A stretch of 64,000 bases of DNA from Schistocephalus solidus (taxonomy: Eukaryota > Platyhelminthes > Cestoda > Diphyllobothriidea > Diphyllobothriidae): contig WEDG01003974.1 of NCBI GenBank assembly GCA_017591395.1, positions 124,001 through 188,000 of the forward strand, in the 5' to 3' direction. A model generated the notes under the pieces. The model searched no databases, was not told where the DNA came from, and saw only the letters and a list, made by a program, of their open reading frames with translations. A program made the translations under genes and the position numbers. This document shows positions 31,026 through 43,265 of the stretch, in pieces. Position 1 is the first letter of the stretch; every line of letters begins with the position of its first letter.

Positions 31026-31450
31026 CACGCATGCAAATAACCGGTGAAATAATCTTCCACCTCCATGTTCTGTGTTGCGATTTTACCGGGCAAACAAATA
31101 AGCAGCTACGTGGGGAGGATGCGGGTGATAGAAAGTCTGGTTGACAACGGACCGAAGTGCTGACTAATCGTCACGCCAAAAATCGACAAAGGTGATGCAA
31201 TCCTAGTCATAAATGACTTAAGCACGGACCGACGAGAAATCGTCTCATCAACCATGACCCCAGCAAGGACCACGAGTACTGCCAAATATAGAAGGCGTGT
31301 GGATGCATGGCAACCACGCCCCATAAATACTGTGTTCTTAGTTCCCCTTTTACCCTTTCGTTCGACTGGCTCTGAGGCTGAGTTCGAGAGAGAATCCGAA
31401 ATACCAGGCTAATTAAGCCCTTGTTCCAGCGATCGTGGCTCCTTCGTGAC

Positions 31451-32265
31451 AACATTGAAGAGGATAATCGTGAAATGATGTTAATGCCTTTCTCGAGGTA
31501 AAACTTGGAGACCGTTTTTCTTGCCAGAATTGGGGATACGACCCACAGGAATCAGCGGAGTCAATGCAGGAGGTTGATCAGAGCCTCCACCATACCGTGA
31601 CAGGCTGGTGAGGACATCTGGCCAGCAAGTCGGACAGTGACGCCGAACAGCATTCAGGCAGCGTAAGAGGAATGGCTTGCATTTTGGGCCGCGTATGTAC
31701 CCAACACAACCAAGAGGAGATTACTCGTTCAGTTCACTGAATCTTCTGCAGGGCGTGAAGAAGTTCTCAGCCTTTTCGTTAGCAGCCAAGTGATAGACAA
31801 TCGTGCGGATGGGAGTGCAGCCTAAACATAAGTGGAGGGATTGGAAGAGGTAGGGCTTACACTGGGCCCCACCGTCGATCATGATGGTGTAGGGCCAAAG
31901 AAGATAGCCACCAAATGACTTAGTAAAGCTTTGACTACCGCTGCAGCCAAGACATCGGACGAGAGATAGCTTACCGAGCTGACAGAGCTTCCAGTACTTC
32001 TATTTGAGCTCGGGGACACAAGTACACACGAACTGTCCCATCCCAACTCTCTGCCGTTTTCAATCGGTTAATACCCATCCTGGCGTCTTCATATGTGATG
32101 GTTTGTAGATGTTGACACCGTTAAGTCATTTATCGGTCACCGCACGTCTTAAACGTCCCTCCATGCGCCGGCATCACACACCTTCCAACGTTTGCTACCA
32201 GTGTTTGTAGGAGCGGGGTTTATAGGCATTCTCAGGTTAATAGAGGAATCAGGCAGATTGGAATA
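31451..32265. other. No gene recognised
   Basis: No open frame over 60 codons and no repeat match noticed. Confidence 0.5.
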
Positions 32266-32350
32266 ATTCCTTTGACCCACTTGTGAAAAACTCGGTGGCT
32301 TCGGTGGGATTCGGACCCACGCCAGCAAGGGGAAGGCTGATTAACCTGGT
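32266..32350 (-). repeat. SINE2 fragment
   Basis: CCTTTGACCCACTTGTGAAAAACTCGG then GGGATTCGGACCCACGCC, the same as the left arm at 28.7 kb; the B box has one change. Confidence 0.7.
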
Positions 32351-35300
32351 TCCTCTCAATTCTGCTTCGTGAAAACCTGACTGCAGTTTATAGCAACCGA
32401 CCACTCGTACTCTCAATGAAAAAAGTGCTTGAAGCTGTTAGTGTTCCCAGTAAGAAACCCATCAACCACCGGGATTAACGCAAGCACTTCCGCACACGCT
32501 ATCCGATCAAAAAATGACAAGGGACTAATGCAACTGTTCAACAGCCAAGATGGGCGTATGCGCCATCAATCCTGAGCAGCTTGAGAAAAGGAACTTACGC
32601 AAAGTTGTGGAATTCTGAAGTCATTTTACGGAACATAGTTTGGGATATGGACTTTGTCCCCTGAGGCTTGTGGAAGCACAAACATCCGGGCAGGTTTCAC
32701 CACCCCCCGATAGTGGGTTTCTCTGTTGTTGTTAAGTCCGCCCCCGGGAGTTTTAGAATGCATGCTGCAGGCTATCAATTTTCGTCAATTATCTCATCAG
32801 ATAGGAGAAGAAGGAGCCTTACAGTGAATGCTAATTCCTCTTCTGACTTAATACCTGGAAATCGTTTTTTCTGTATTATTAATATACCTTAACAGTAATC
32901 AACAATTTGTTTCAAGATACCCGCCCAAAAGTGTATGCAATGAAGTGTCATTCCCTCGAATGGTGTCTGGAAACTTGTCTAGATTACTCTATTATAGACA
33001 ACTTGGTATTTTCAATGTTTGCCCTATGTGCAACCTTTCATGAAATAGGACGACTAATATAGTCTTAAATCGTTGTATTTTTATTGTTTTTCATTATTCA
33101 CACCTGTATTAAGATTATCCTGCCTGCAATAGACCTTAAATAATTAGCCTTTCATGAGATCGTGTTTTAATTTAATGTTTTTCGGTAAAATAAATTATTT
33201 ATCAGTAAATAAATAATTTATAAAACTAAACTATGCCTCCTTTTTCGGTGATCATTCTACTAACAGATCAGAAGTGTTTTATCGTGGTATAATGTTCGTA
33301 GGTAAGGAGTGGGCGGTCTGTGCGGTGTATGTGGTTTTAATGCCAATTTCGTAAAATCTCTTTGGATAGAGGTATTTGGTTAGGTTGACCCCAGTACCTA
33401 TTTTTAATGGAGCCGTCTAACCTCATGAGTTATCAGTCGTCCCTTAGAAAATGGACTCAAACCTTTCCTTTCGGAAAGGAAACTAGATAACTTGGTGGGT
33501 ATTGTGCACTGGAAGAACAATAATTTAACGAAAAAGTTTATTGGGGCTGCACGGGCCGACTGTTCAGTAGCCAACTTCGGTTTGCGTCTATTATGCTTGC
33601 CGTAAGCAACACCTTGGCGTGATGTTTGGTTCGGTTGTCATTTAAACAGTCGGTCATGTAATTTAATCTGATTTCAAAAATATGCATCAAGGCATATACC
33701 AAAAAGGGCTTCTTTGGTAGTCTGAGGTTGAATCCAGGTTTAACAATGACTCTCGTGATCTTTTACAATGAAACCGGTCATTTGGATAAACGTCTCAGAA
33801 TTTGGTATGCTTAGTCCACTATTGTTTCCAAAAAATGTTTGAATCTTTTTAATGTTTTGCTCGTCAAAGTAGCCTTCAGTTTCAGGCGCCTTGTTTGGAG
33901 TTTCAGAGGCAGAAGCTGCCTACATCAGATGTCATGCTTCTAGCTCTATTAGCTTTTAAAAATTTATTTTTCCTTCCCTGTTAACTTGGGAGTCAGTAGA
34001 TTTCACCACGTGGAAAGAGATCGCAGCCAACTCTGTTCATCAACATAACTGAAATGTCAGTGATCAAACACTGCGATGCGGGATTGACATTCTTACTTGG
34101 CTGCTGTCTGGCTTATTCTGCCATACCTTGCATATTTTGTTACCGCTCCCTTCTGCCCTTGCTCTCACTTAACACACTGCCCTGCTAAGCCCTCTTTGCA
34201 TGCCGGGGCAAGGACCCACGTATTTCTGACAAAATGGGGGTCAAATTATTTAGGGAAACTGAATGCTGTCGACCGTCCGAACTTGACCATTTTGAGCATT
34301 TCGCGCACAGATAACGAGACCAAAGATGTCGCTCGAAGGCGAAGCGCATTAAAACCTGTATTTACCGAATAAGGAGCATTTTGAAACACGGGGGCCGAGG
34401 GTAAGGAGGGTGCAATGTGGGCGGATATTAGTAGCATCTTCCAGTCAAATTTTAAAGGGTGGTATTACGAGGTTTTCGGGAAATCGGGACTACGGTTTGG
34501 ACGCAGGACTTTCTATGCGCATGGAATGCCCGATCAGTAGTTAGACTTCATCGCACCGCTGGCCGCGGCTGGCTAGACAGCAGCCAACGTTCATAAAAAA
34601 CTTTTTCAATTAGCTATTAGTAAATATCTCAGCTAACAGCCAACAGGATAACGTGCCAATGATGTAAAGGAAGGATTTTCTACCTGGGCGTGATGTGATC
34701 GTCTGCTAGGGCTCTAGGTTGAGCTCGAAGGCGCAGTGAGATGCAAAAGGCCCATAACCTGATAAATGACCCCCTTCAAAAGCACGGTTATTTCAGTTTA
34801 TCGGTCTTGTTCTTATTGATTTTTCTCCGCTTTTGTCACCTGGGTATTTACCATTAGTTGATTGGTGTCATACGGATGGGGACTAGCCGCGTGGGTGGAT
34901 TCTCTCGTTTGGAATTTGCTGGACGCGTCAGCCACAAATTCTCGCGAGTGTTCCCATATAGCATACAGCCTCAGAAGCTGTCAGCCACCTGATCCTGTTG
35001 CTAAAATTTGATGTTGTAAGGAAGACAGAGGCAGCCATTAGACACAAATGATGGTGCAGCAAAACGCTCTGTCAGTACAAGATCCGCATAAAGTGGTTAA
35101 ATTGATCTGATGCGGTTTTGGGCACATAACGAGGAACAACATAAATTCAAGTCTGAGGTGCTCAAAATGACGAAGCACGTTGGTCACGAGCTGATTGAAC
35201 CATAATACCCGGTTCCCAGTCAACCGAAATACGCAGTTACCTCACATCCACCTATTCAGTACTTAATTTTTACCCGAGCAGTGATCAATCACGCGTGGAG

Positions 35301-35671
35301 CGCGCACGCAAAATTTGACCCCATTTGCTGTCTGGGTAAACAAAATTTCCGAATGATATTCCTGTGAATCGATAATATTGCTGACAAAATTGTAAGCAAT
35401 AATGAGTCACATGGGGACACTCAATCGGTCGCCGAGCCAAGTGCGATCATCTGCAATAAATGTAGAAGCTGTTAATTTTGATAGAAATGCGGTTGCGATG
35501 CAATGCATTCTGTATATTTGAGATGCATTTTCGATTTGGAAAGATTACTGAAGTCGAGTTTGAATATTGGTAATCAGGCAGCACACCCCCATAATATTTC
35601 CTAAAAGACAGCGCTTTTGAATGCGCATCTTTTTGGCCAACCATGATAACCACACTCTAAAAATTCTCAAG

Positions 35672-35673
<2 letters not shown>
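32351..35673. other. AT-rich region without recognised genes
   Basis: Only short frames. A small stretch at about 34690-34745 (GGGCTCTAGGTTGAGCTCGAAGGCGCA) weakly resembles the lead-in of the 307-bp tRNA repeat. Confidence 0.5.

Positions 35674-35731
<58 letters not shown>
35674..35731. repeat. (TA)n microsatellite
   Basis: 58 bp of uninterrupted TA. It lies upstream of the PLE pieces at 35.74-38.2 kb, whose edges also contain TA runs. Confidence 0.98.
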
Positions 35732-35735
<4 letters not shown>

Positions 35736-35739
35736 AAGA

Positions 35740-36444
35740 CATTATACCGTACTTCCGACATAGATACTAGCTAAAAAAGTCATATATGAATCACCTGACT
35801 CAATAACCTGCACTAAATAATTTCAGAAATTATTTCCCTGATATTTTTCCCTCCAGACGCAGCTCAATGATCGAAAGAGCCAACGTGAACATTGGCCTAA
35901 CGTGCATTCGAACATGGGTGAGTCCATGGTGGACACGCACGCAATCGTAACACAACCCAGACCCGACGAAGGAACAGTTATCACCTCGGCCGGCTCAACC
36001 ACTTATCCGGCAGTTGCGAATACACACAGAGGTGCGATCGCAACCAAGATTAACAGCCTGGGGCGGCAGCTTCGGTCAATGGGGGTACTGACGACTACTG
36101 CCAACGTGCGAACGCCGGCCCCTGACCAGATTGAGAACAAGCCATCACCCGCCCTCCCCAAGTCCACCAGGAACTCAGTGAACAGGCAAAGGATGATCGC
36201 CAAGGATGAAACACCACCCTCCTCATCAAGCAGCATGATGACTGAGGATCTCCATCCCCATCCCCAACCCGGAACCTCCTCCACGCAAATTCAAAAACCT
36301 TAGAAATCCCGTATTACCCGAAATGTTACACCTATAAATACTGTGAGGCACGGTACAGTACTTACCTCCGACGATGAAATCTTGTTTGATTTTGAAACGT
36401 CAGGACTATATAACCATGTTTCTTGTGATCGCCTCTTCTTCATA
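35740..36444 (+). mobile_element. Probable PLE C-terminal tail and terminal repeat (P4)
   Basis: An open frame (35902-36303) rich in Ser, Thr, Pro and Arg (QRMIAKDETPPSSSSSMM) is followed 65 bp later by a hammerhead-like motif and a CTCTTCTTC end that meets a short TA run. Position and composition match the tail of the PLE at 36.7-38.1 kb, but the amino acids do not clearly align, so the identification rests on the ribozyme-like block. Confidence 0.45.
36368..36405 (+). ncRNA. Hammerhead-ribozyme-like motif, P4
   Basis: CCGACGA (36368-36374; CTGANGA with T4 changed to C), helix II AAATC (36377-36381) with GATTT (36388-36392), GAAAC (36394-36398), GTC (36399-36401), then AGG that can pair with CCT before the core. 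One core base is off. Confidence 0.55.
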
Positions 36445-36700
36445 TATATGATAGTGTGGGGCTCACCGATCTGCTTAAGGAACATGTATGTTCCGTTGTG
36501 CCCTGGAGCTCAGACTAGAGCGTTCGCAGGCGGTCGCATAGCGACGTGTAGCATATTATGAAATGGAACCGACAAAGAGAAGGGAGACCAGAATGGCCAT
36601 TTCTGGTTTGCCACACTTGGGATTGGGTATGACTGACTGATAATGGCTAATAAGCCAGAAATGGCCATTCCGGTCACCCTTGTCTTTGTCGGTTCAATTA
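36445..36700. repeat. Two inverted 307-bp-family tRNA-repeat fragments
   Basis: 36445-36612 is the minus-strand body (complement of GAGCTCCAGGGCACAA, GCGACCGCCTGCGA and CCAGAAATGGCC). 36613-36695 is a plus-strand fragment beginning TGCCACACTTGGGATTGGG and ending TCTTTGTCGGTTC. Neither retains the tRNA head. The pair separates P4 from P5. Confidence 0.75.
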
Positions 36701-36712
36701 TATATATATATA

Positions 36713-38103
36713 AGAAGGGGACGCCAATGGGCTCGCCTCTGTCTGGACTAATCGCCGAAGCAGTTTTGCAGAGGCTTGAGCAGCTGGTCTTCAGCTCGTA
36801 CCCACCGAAGTTCTGGGCCAGATACGTCGACGACACGTTCGTCATAATCAAGAGGAGTCACTTGCAGGCTTTCAGGGCATTGTTGAATTCAATCTTTCCC
36901 GACATCCAGTTTACCATGGAGGAAGAAGTCAACAACCAGTCGCCCTTCCTTGACGTCCAAGTTACAAAGCTGGCAGACGGGAAGATAAAGACAACGGTCT
37001 ACCGTAAGGCAACCAACACTAGACGTATCCTCCATTACCGAAGCAACCACCCTGTTGGCCACAAACGCAGTTGTGTCAGAACCCTCTTCCGACGTGTCCA
37101 AACACACTGCAGTGACGACAGTGGGAAGAAGGAGGAGATGGAGTACTTACATGTCCTTTTTAAAGCCAACGGTTATCCAAAGTCCTTCATCCGCAAATGC
37201 CTCAGGAAGCCTCAGTTTGAGGGGTCGAATGAAGAGAAGCCAAAGTTTTTGCTCGCAATCCCCTATGTGAGGAACGTTTCAGAGGCAACTGCGAGAATCC
37301 TAAAACCTTTTGGGGTTGGCGTGGCTCATAAACCAGAATGCACTATCAGACAGCAGGTCATGAAGCCCAAAGACCCGCTACCAGTGACAGAACAATCAGC
37401 AGTGGTCTACAGCATACCATGCCAAAATTGTGATGCAAGGTATGTTGGTGAAACGGGCAAACGCCTGGGCACAAGGTTGCATGAACACCAACTTGCAATC
37501 AACCGCAAAGACAAGTTTTCTTTGGTTTATGGTCACGCACAACAGCTGAACCATGATTTCGCCTTTGACAAAACAAGGGTGATTGGTCGAGCCAATGAGA
37601 AGATGGCCAGATTGGTGCTCGAGAGCTGGTCCTCGACTGGTACACTCAACCGAGCTATAGACTTACATTTCGCCTACCAGGCGCTTCGTACACGGCTCGG
37701 ATCAGTTCGGCCAGGGCCAATAAGGCGAACGAGCACACGGAACCGAGAGCCCAGGCTCACGGAAAAGCGAGGTGGCGGCCGAAGGTCACATTACCAAAGT
37801 CAAACACTGCCTCACGAATGCGCCCGTAAAACGGATAACAACTCACGAGAGCAGCAACGACTGCTCAGTCCGCTGATTGACGTGGGGGAGGCCAACAGGC
37901 ACGCTGCCTTGCCTAAACCTACGACGGCTCCAAAGGGGACAGCAGTCCCGCGAGCCCGCCGGCGTTCAACCTCGGGGAGGTCTAAGGAAGTCAGAGGCGA
38001 TCGGGCAGGTCAAAGTTCACGCGTCCACCATGGATATAATACGAGGCACGCGGCAAGACTGACTAACTCAAGACCACCAGGAGCAGCAAGCACTTTACTC
38101 TGA
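36713..38103 (+). CDS. PLE RT C-terminus and GIY-YIG endonuclease, open but truncated
   Basis: Starts inside the RT: KKGTPMGSPLSGLIAEAVL, FWARYVDDTFVII (catalytic box with both Asp intact), FPDIQFTMEEEVNNQSPFLD, HPVGHKRSCVRTLFRR, YPKSFIRKCLRK. The connector VGVAHKPECTIRQQVMKPKD precedes the nuclease: VVYSIPCQNCDARYVGETGK with the paired Cys and Tyr-Val-Gly core, RLGTRLHEHQLAINR (catalytic Arg and His region), VIGRANEKMARLVLESW (probable metal-binding Glu). A tail of about 120 residues rich in Arg, Ser and Pro follows. The stop is TGA at 38101-38103. It lacks the N-terminal two thirds of the RT, so it could supply at most a nuclease. No ATG of its own is assigned; the upstream part of the frame is from a SINE. 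Confidence 0.88.
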
Positions 38104-38137
38104 TGATGGAAGCGAGAAAGCTTTCGAAACGTCAGTA
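38096..38137 (+). ncRNA. Hammerhead ribozyme motif at the end of P5
   Basis: Complete core in order: helix I strand TACT (38096-38099), CTGATGA (38100-38106), helix II GGAAGC (38108-38113) with GCTTTC (38120-38125) closing a GAGAAA loop (one G-T pair), GAAAC (38126-38130), GTC (38131-38133), helix I strand AGTA (38134-38137). Cleavage is expected after C38133. Helix III is reduced to the ACGT palindrome, as in the minimal type I ribozymes known from PLEs, which act mainly as dimers. The TGA stop codon lies inside the CTGATGA box. Confidence 0.82.
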
Positions 38138-38234
38138 CAAATACAATTTGGTCCATGAACTTGCCCCCTCTTCTTCTTCGTCTTCTTCAGGAGATGATGA
38201 ACGCGATACGATAACGGGACTTCGAATCTTTACG

Positions 38235-38257
38235 CATATATATATATATATATATAT
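38235..38257. repeat. (TA)n microsatellite at the P5 3' edge
   Basis: TA run directly following the PLE end; a matching TA run marks its 5' edge. Confidence 0.9.
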
Positions 38258-41200
38258 TACCATACTTTTATATGCCCACATAAATTCAACTTTACTGTAC
38301 AAAACATTTGAACAAAAGGTCCTTTTAGTTCTCATTCAATAATCACTCAGCTCTATAGATTTTGTACTCAAAGGAAGACCATCGTACGGGGTTAAAATGG
38401 TTTCTAATTGTGGTATTTGTTTGACCGTACAATGTGCATTCAACCCCTCGAACACCTAAACGTACGCTTTTTGAGTTTAGCTATTGACGCCGCAGTGAAT
38501 GTCAATCAAGAAAGTATAAAAGAAAACATTTTTTTACTCATGTTTTCTGTACAAAAATATTTAATTTATAAAAGGTTTAAAAATCAATGGACATGATATC
38601 AAACTTAACCATTTTTCTGTTTTTTTTATCGCCAATCCAAATATATGGACTTCATAAATGTTGCGGATAGTAAGAAGAAACTAACCCGTCCGTTCTTTAA
38701 TGGCTTTGAAACAATTGCAGGATTATTATACTTGACACATCAAGTATATTATATATTATAGTAATTTTTAAGAATTTTTAGAAATTGGAAAGCACAAACG
38801 AAGTCAGTCAATTTTCTGGAACTTATTTTTAAAAGTTATTTTCCTGCGAGTATACATAACTACGAAAAAAGCTTATATTAACCGGCCTCATCATAATATG
38901 TCGTAGGGATATAAACTAGAATCTTCCAACAAAAATCAGTTAAGCCTCAATCGTTTGTAATGCCTAGATTAACGTATTGGCAATTGAGGCCCGCTTTCTT
39001 ACAGTTAAATTTGCTATCTCAACCATAGGTGTTTTATGTAGACCCGCGGATATCTTTCAATCTCTGAGCAAAATCAACTTTAATAACCAGAATGGTAACA
39101 AAACCATTTAATACTGTGAATTTCGTTTCATAGATTGGTCAGATTGTGAAATTAAAAGGTTTGCCACAAGGACGACAGCTATATTGTAAGACTTGTCACC
39201 AATATTGGCAAGGACATCTGAAATGACCTGGGTAGTCCTCGACGGAATAGGTACATAATAGAATTTCGGGTGTCCATATAGTAGCATAAGTAAAAACAGA
39301 AGTGGATTTAACAGCAGTTGAAAAATGAAATCGGAGACATCCTTAAAGTGTAAATTACGGGGCATAAAGCCCAGAACAGAGATTTTATTTCACAGGTTGG
39401 AGAGCAACTAATCTGTGACCCTAAAATAATTGTTGGGACCGAAAAGAATTCAAAGTGGCAGTTTTGACTGCTTCTGTAAATTTCGAATTTGTCCTTCATT
39501 TAACTTACGAGAATACATGAAGAAAAAAGCGAAACCGACCTGATGCACTGCTAGCCATGTGTTTTCTAGGTGTCACTTCTCCTACTGTCTGCGTTTTCAA
39601 AGAAGCTGTTTTGCAATTCCGCCTCAAAAATGTGTTCGCAAGTCAGGCGTTGCTCTAAACGGAACACAAATTTACATAGGTAGGGGGCTACAAGACAATT
39701 TTTTTCTGATTTGACGCCAACTGCTGTTCGTATGTATATTAGATGAATTAACTGGCAAACATGGTAGCGCGGGACGATAAGAGGTCACAAAACCCTGTAA
39801 TTTAACCCAGTAAGATGCTTACCGATTTCCCTTCTACCACATTACTGTGTAAAGGCAATGTGTTGGAGAAGGTGTTTGCCGTTTAGAGCAGAAACAAAAT
39901 TCATGCCGTTGCACAGGCCAATGCTCGTCCGAGTCTACAGTTGCGCATTAATGCGTATTTCTCTAATGGAAGCCATTAGTATCAATGAAACACATTAAAA
40001 AAACCGTCATCAACTTTAAGCGTCCCATTTAAACCAGGCGAGTCAAGGCGCAAATAATTACATTAGTTTCAGAACATGCTTTTTCGTTTTTTCCTCTTTA
40101 TCATTCCCGGTTGGGAATATTAGCAACTAGGGGCCCTCAAAACCAACTACAACATGAGCAATCGACGGGATTCATTTGGCGAATCTCTGGTTTCCACATA
40201 TGCACAAATATCCTAAATGTCACCGCGAAATAAAACGCTCAGATGGCCCCTCCCAGCAGAACTTGGTATAAGATACCGCCCACAATAGAAGTAGCTTTGC
40301 GCTAAATTTCAAGAAAGAGTAAAGGTTGCGTTATGCTTAGAGATGAGCCTCATTTTGGACTTTTTTGATAATCCGGGTTCGTTTGAGAGGTACTTTTAAG
40401 GTAAGGACACATAATTATTTACCCTTCCTGGAATTGAGTCCACAGCTATTTTGTATTATGGGCGGGTGTTGTTAGCCCCGTGTCCTCGGAAGGTTCACAT
40501 AAGAAATTCCGATTGTTACTCAGTTTCGCCCAACAAAAGATCCTTTAAAAATATAAACGGCTTAAAGCGAATTGAACACATAAAAAGTCATTCAAAGTTT
40601 GACGTTCTGTCAAAGAGCGAGCATTCCGAGGTGCCAGAAATCGCTGTATCTGAGTAAACTGCATTTGTAAATCTACAGACAGCCTAGCCATGCAAAAAAC
40701 CAAGTAAAAAAGCAGTAAAAGTTGAAATACCTTTCAAACGAATCCTTTAATGCCGCTGGCATTTAAATATTTTTCAATAATAACTTTTATTTCTAAGATG
40801 GTCTTCAACAAAGAGCCTACTGCTTAAGTTTAGATTCAAAAGCCGTTTCACGAGACGTTATGTGGTTATTCGTTCGTTTCTACATTGGTTGAGGTAAAGG
40901 CGACAGGTTTGAGTTTGCGGATATGGCAGTCAGACGAATAAAATTAATCTAAAAGTCATACGTTGTCAGGCTGTTTAGTGACTAATACAGTTAAATAGAA
41001 TTGTCTGGTACAGTCGTAAGAATACCATTTTGTGAATATTGAGAAATTATGCCTATCGATGAATTTCATTTTGAGTGTTTCTTGCACTGGATTACGATGG
41101 GTTGCACGTCGTCCATTAAATTCTAGTGAATATTTTAAGATTTAATCCATTGAACATAAATTTAGAATCTGTCTTATGCATTTAACGAAACCTTTTAAAT

Positions 41201-43195
41201 AAAGAAATCTCTTGAAGCATTTATCGATGTAGGGTTCTCGGACATTCTTTCTAGAGGAGATGGCCGTTTGGGTCATATTTGCACAGAATATGCCTGAGAG
41301 TAATGAAAATAACATTTTTAATACATGACCTCTTTAGAAGCGTTTTACTTTCGCATTTTTCTGACGAACTTCTGTGTAATATACCTTTATATGAGCTTTA
41401 GTCAAGGTAAAAATTAAGACTTATGACAAGTTCTTTCAATCTCCCAAAACGTTTAGTTGTTACTCTACAAGTAAATGAACACAATTGTCTCTTTATTTGG
41501 GCTCATTCTTCGGTATTTTGTTTACGTCTAGACTCCGCTATCGAAGTGAAACGGCAAAAAATATTTACTATCTGTCCATTCCGTGTCAAAATTATGCATT
41601 ACCGGAAACTAGATCATTCAAATGTATCTTGCCAAATCGTTTAAATTTTTCATAGATTTTGATGATGACCCATTGAAGTAGTATCTAAGACTTTCTCAAA
41701 TAATCAGAAAAATATAAGGAAGTTCAAACGAATAGATGCCGGTAGATATTATTACTGTATTTCAGGGCATCAAAGAACACAAATCTGATTAGTTAAAACT
41801 GACGATATTTCCAAAAGTCTAAAATAACCTACGTTCCGCACCTTTCTTCATCTGATTTAGATGGAGAACAACTAACATGTGGTAAAACTCATGATTTGCT
41901 ATTCCGTTCTTCTTAAAACGCACGCGCGGATGTGCAGACCTAGTCTGGGATAGCTATTAGCACAAATAGTCGCCGAGGTACAAGATAAGTTTGAGTTCTG
42001 CTCAAATTCTTTCAATATCTTGACGGATAAAATTATTTGTAGACATATTCTGAGTGACTAAACTGTATTTTCTGAACCTGCAGCATGTTACTTATCGATA
42101 ATTGATCTTCTTTATTTCCGTCCTCCCGTTTCATGAGGTAGCCACGCACCATAGAGTAGGTTACGTTTCGTACGGCCTTGCCCCCACTGACAGGTACTTC
42201 AGAGATTGGCACTTGAACCATGAATATGTGGCCATCCTGTACCACACTTATGCTTGTTTACTTAAGGCCGTAAATAAACAAAATTAGCGAAAAACTATTG
42301 AAACTGATTCCTGAATTTTTTCCCCAACAGCTTGCTCATCTGTACTTTTGAAGAACTGCAGGTCAGCGCGTAAGTATTTTACACTGTTTCAAGCTCTAGT
42401 AAAATGCGCCTAAAGGTATACACAGTACTTCCCATGTCGGTGTTCTCGTGACTCGCACGTTCCTAAATGGCTTAGATAGAAGTTGGTTCGATTAGGCACA
42501 ATCCTTTCTTGATTAGTTTTTTGCGTTTAGCAACGTCACACCCAAATTCTTTGTAATCAAACTCATTCGAGCGCGACACTTTCATTTGAAATGTTTTTTC
42601 AAAAAAAATTCGCGCACTCTGGCAATCATAAATATATTCTTCTTACTATACACTGAGTGGTTATCAAGGTTTCCTTTTATACACACACCTCTTTTCGTGC
42701 ATTATCGATAGTCTTAAGTCACGTTTCGTTATCAGAATAATTTAATTAAAACGATAAATGATTGTAAATGTAGGATTAACTTGAAAATAGGGGTAAAGCA
42801 TAATATGAAGAGGAACGTTATTTTTGAAAAAACAGGTCCTTTTATCTCTTAAATTCAAATTTGAAACAACAACAAGTTGTAATTTGATCCAATTGTCAAT
42901 AACGCCTCAATAAGATAAGCAGCTGCGATGGCAAGAGGAAGGCTTAAGTTCATGAAACTCTCTAACCATTTGAGTTATGAGACCCCACCGAGAGCCGCAT
43001 GTTTAACCACACAGGGGTCAAGTTAAACGCCCAGTTTATTGCGACATATGGAATCCACCAGAGCTATAACAGTTAGCTGACATACGAGCACGATTATCTA
43101 AACGATCGCTCTATAATCCACCGCAAAACTACCAGACTCACTTAATCATTAGAAGGATTTTGTAGATTTGGGTAACATATTTCATTCAATTATGA
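38258..43195. other. AT-rich region without recognised genes
   Basis: No frame longer than about 90 codons and none with a known domain. No RNA gene noticed. Strong AT bias, unlike the repeat-dense left half. Confidence 0.55.
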
Positions 43196-43265
43196 AAAGC
43201 TCGACGGCCTCGACGGAATTCGAACCCACGATGACAAACTGAAGGCTTCAATACAGAAAGAAAGC
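43196..43265 (-). repeat. Old SINE2 fragment
   Basis: GAAAAGCTCGACGGCCTCGACGGAATTCGAACCCACGATG corresponds to the SINE2 minus-strand tRNA part with the B box intact (GGTTCGAATTC, complement). Confidence 0.6.

Larger units (their letters stand above)
29040..31450 (+). mobile_element. Penelope-like element P3, split by an insert
   Basis: Plus-strand PLE related to P1. RT N-terminal remnants at 29330-29540 (VLRHEVSFNTTDAK, LMAYRPCEVLSKVE), palm remnants at 29640-29830 with a deletion, a catalytic-box region at 29895-30055 (WARYVDNAF, FLDVLVYRKEFGG). It is interrupted at about 30060 and resumes at about 30360 with the region before the nuclease, then the GIY-YIG region (30730-31020) and the pseudo-LTR (31280-31450, hammerhead-like relic at 31372-31410). 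Many stops and frameshifts. Confidence 0.8.
36701..38234 (+). mobile_element. Penelope-like element P5, 5'-truncated, best preserved
   Basis: Begins in a TA run (about 36697-36712) inside the RT and ends at another TA run (38235). It contains RT C-terminal motifs, the connector, a complete GIY-YIG nuclease, a basic tail and a hammerhead motif at the stop codon. The frame is open throughout, unlike every other element here, suggesting a young insertion. 5' truncation is common in PLEs. The open frame runs upstream into the tRNA-repeat fragment, but that part is not PLE. Confidence 0.9.

Noticed and set aside
35545..35742. Frame with a Tyr-Ile repeat
   Set aside because: It is only the translation of the TA microsatellite.
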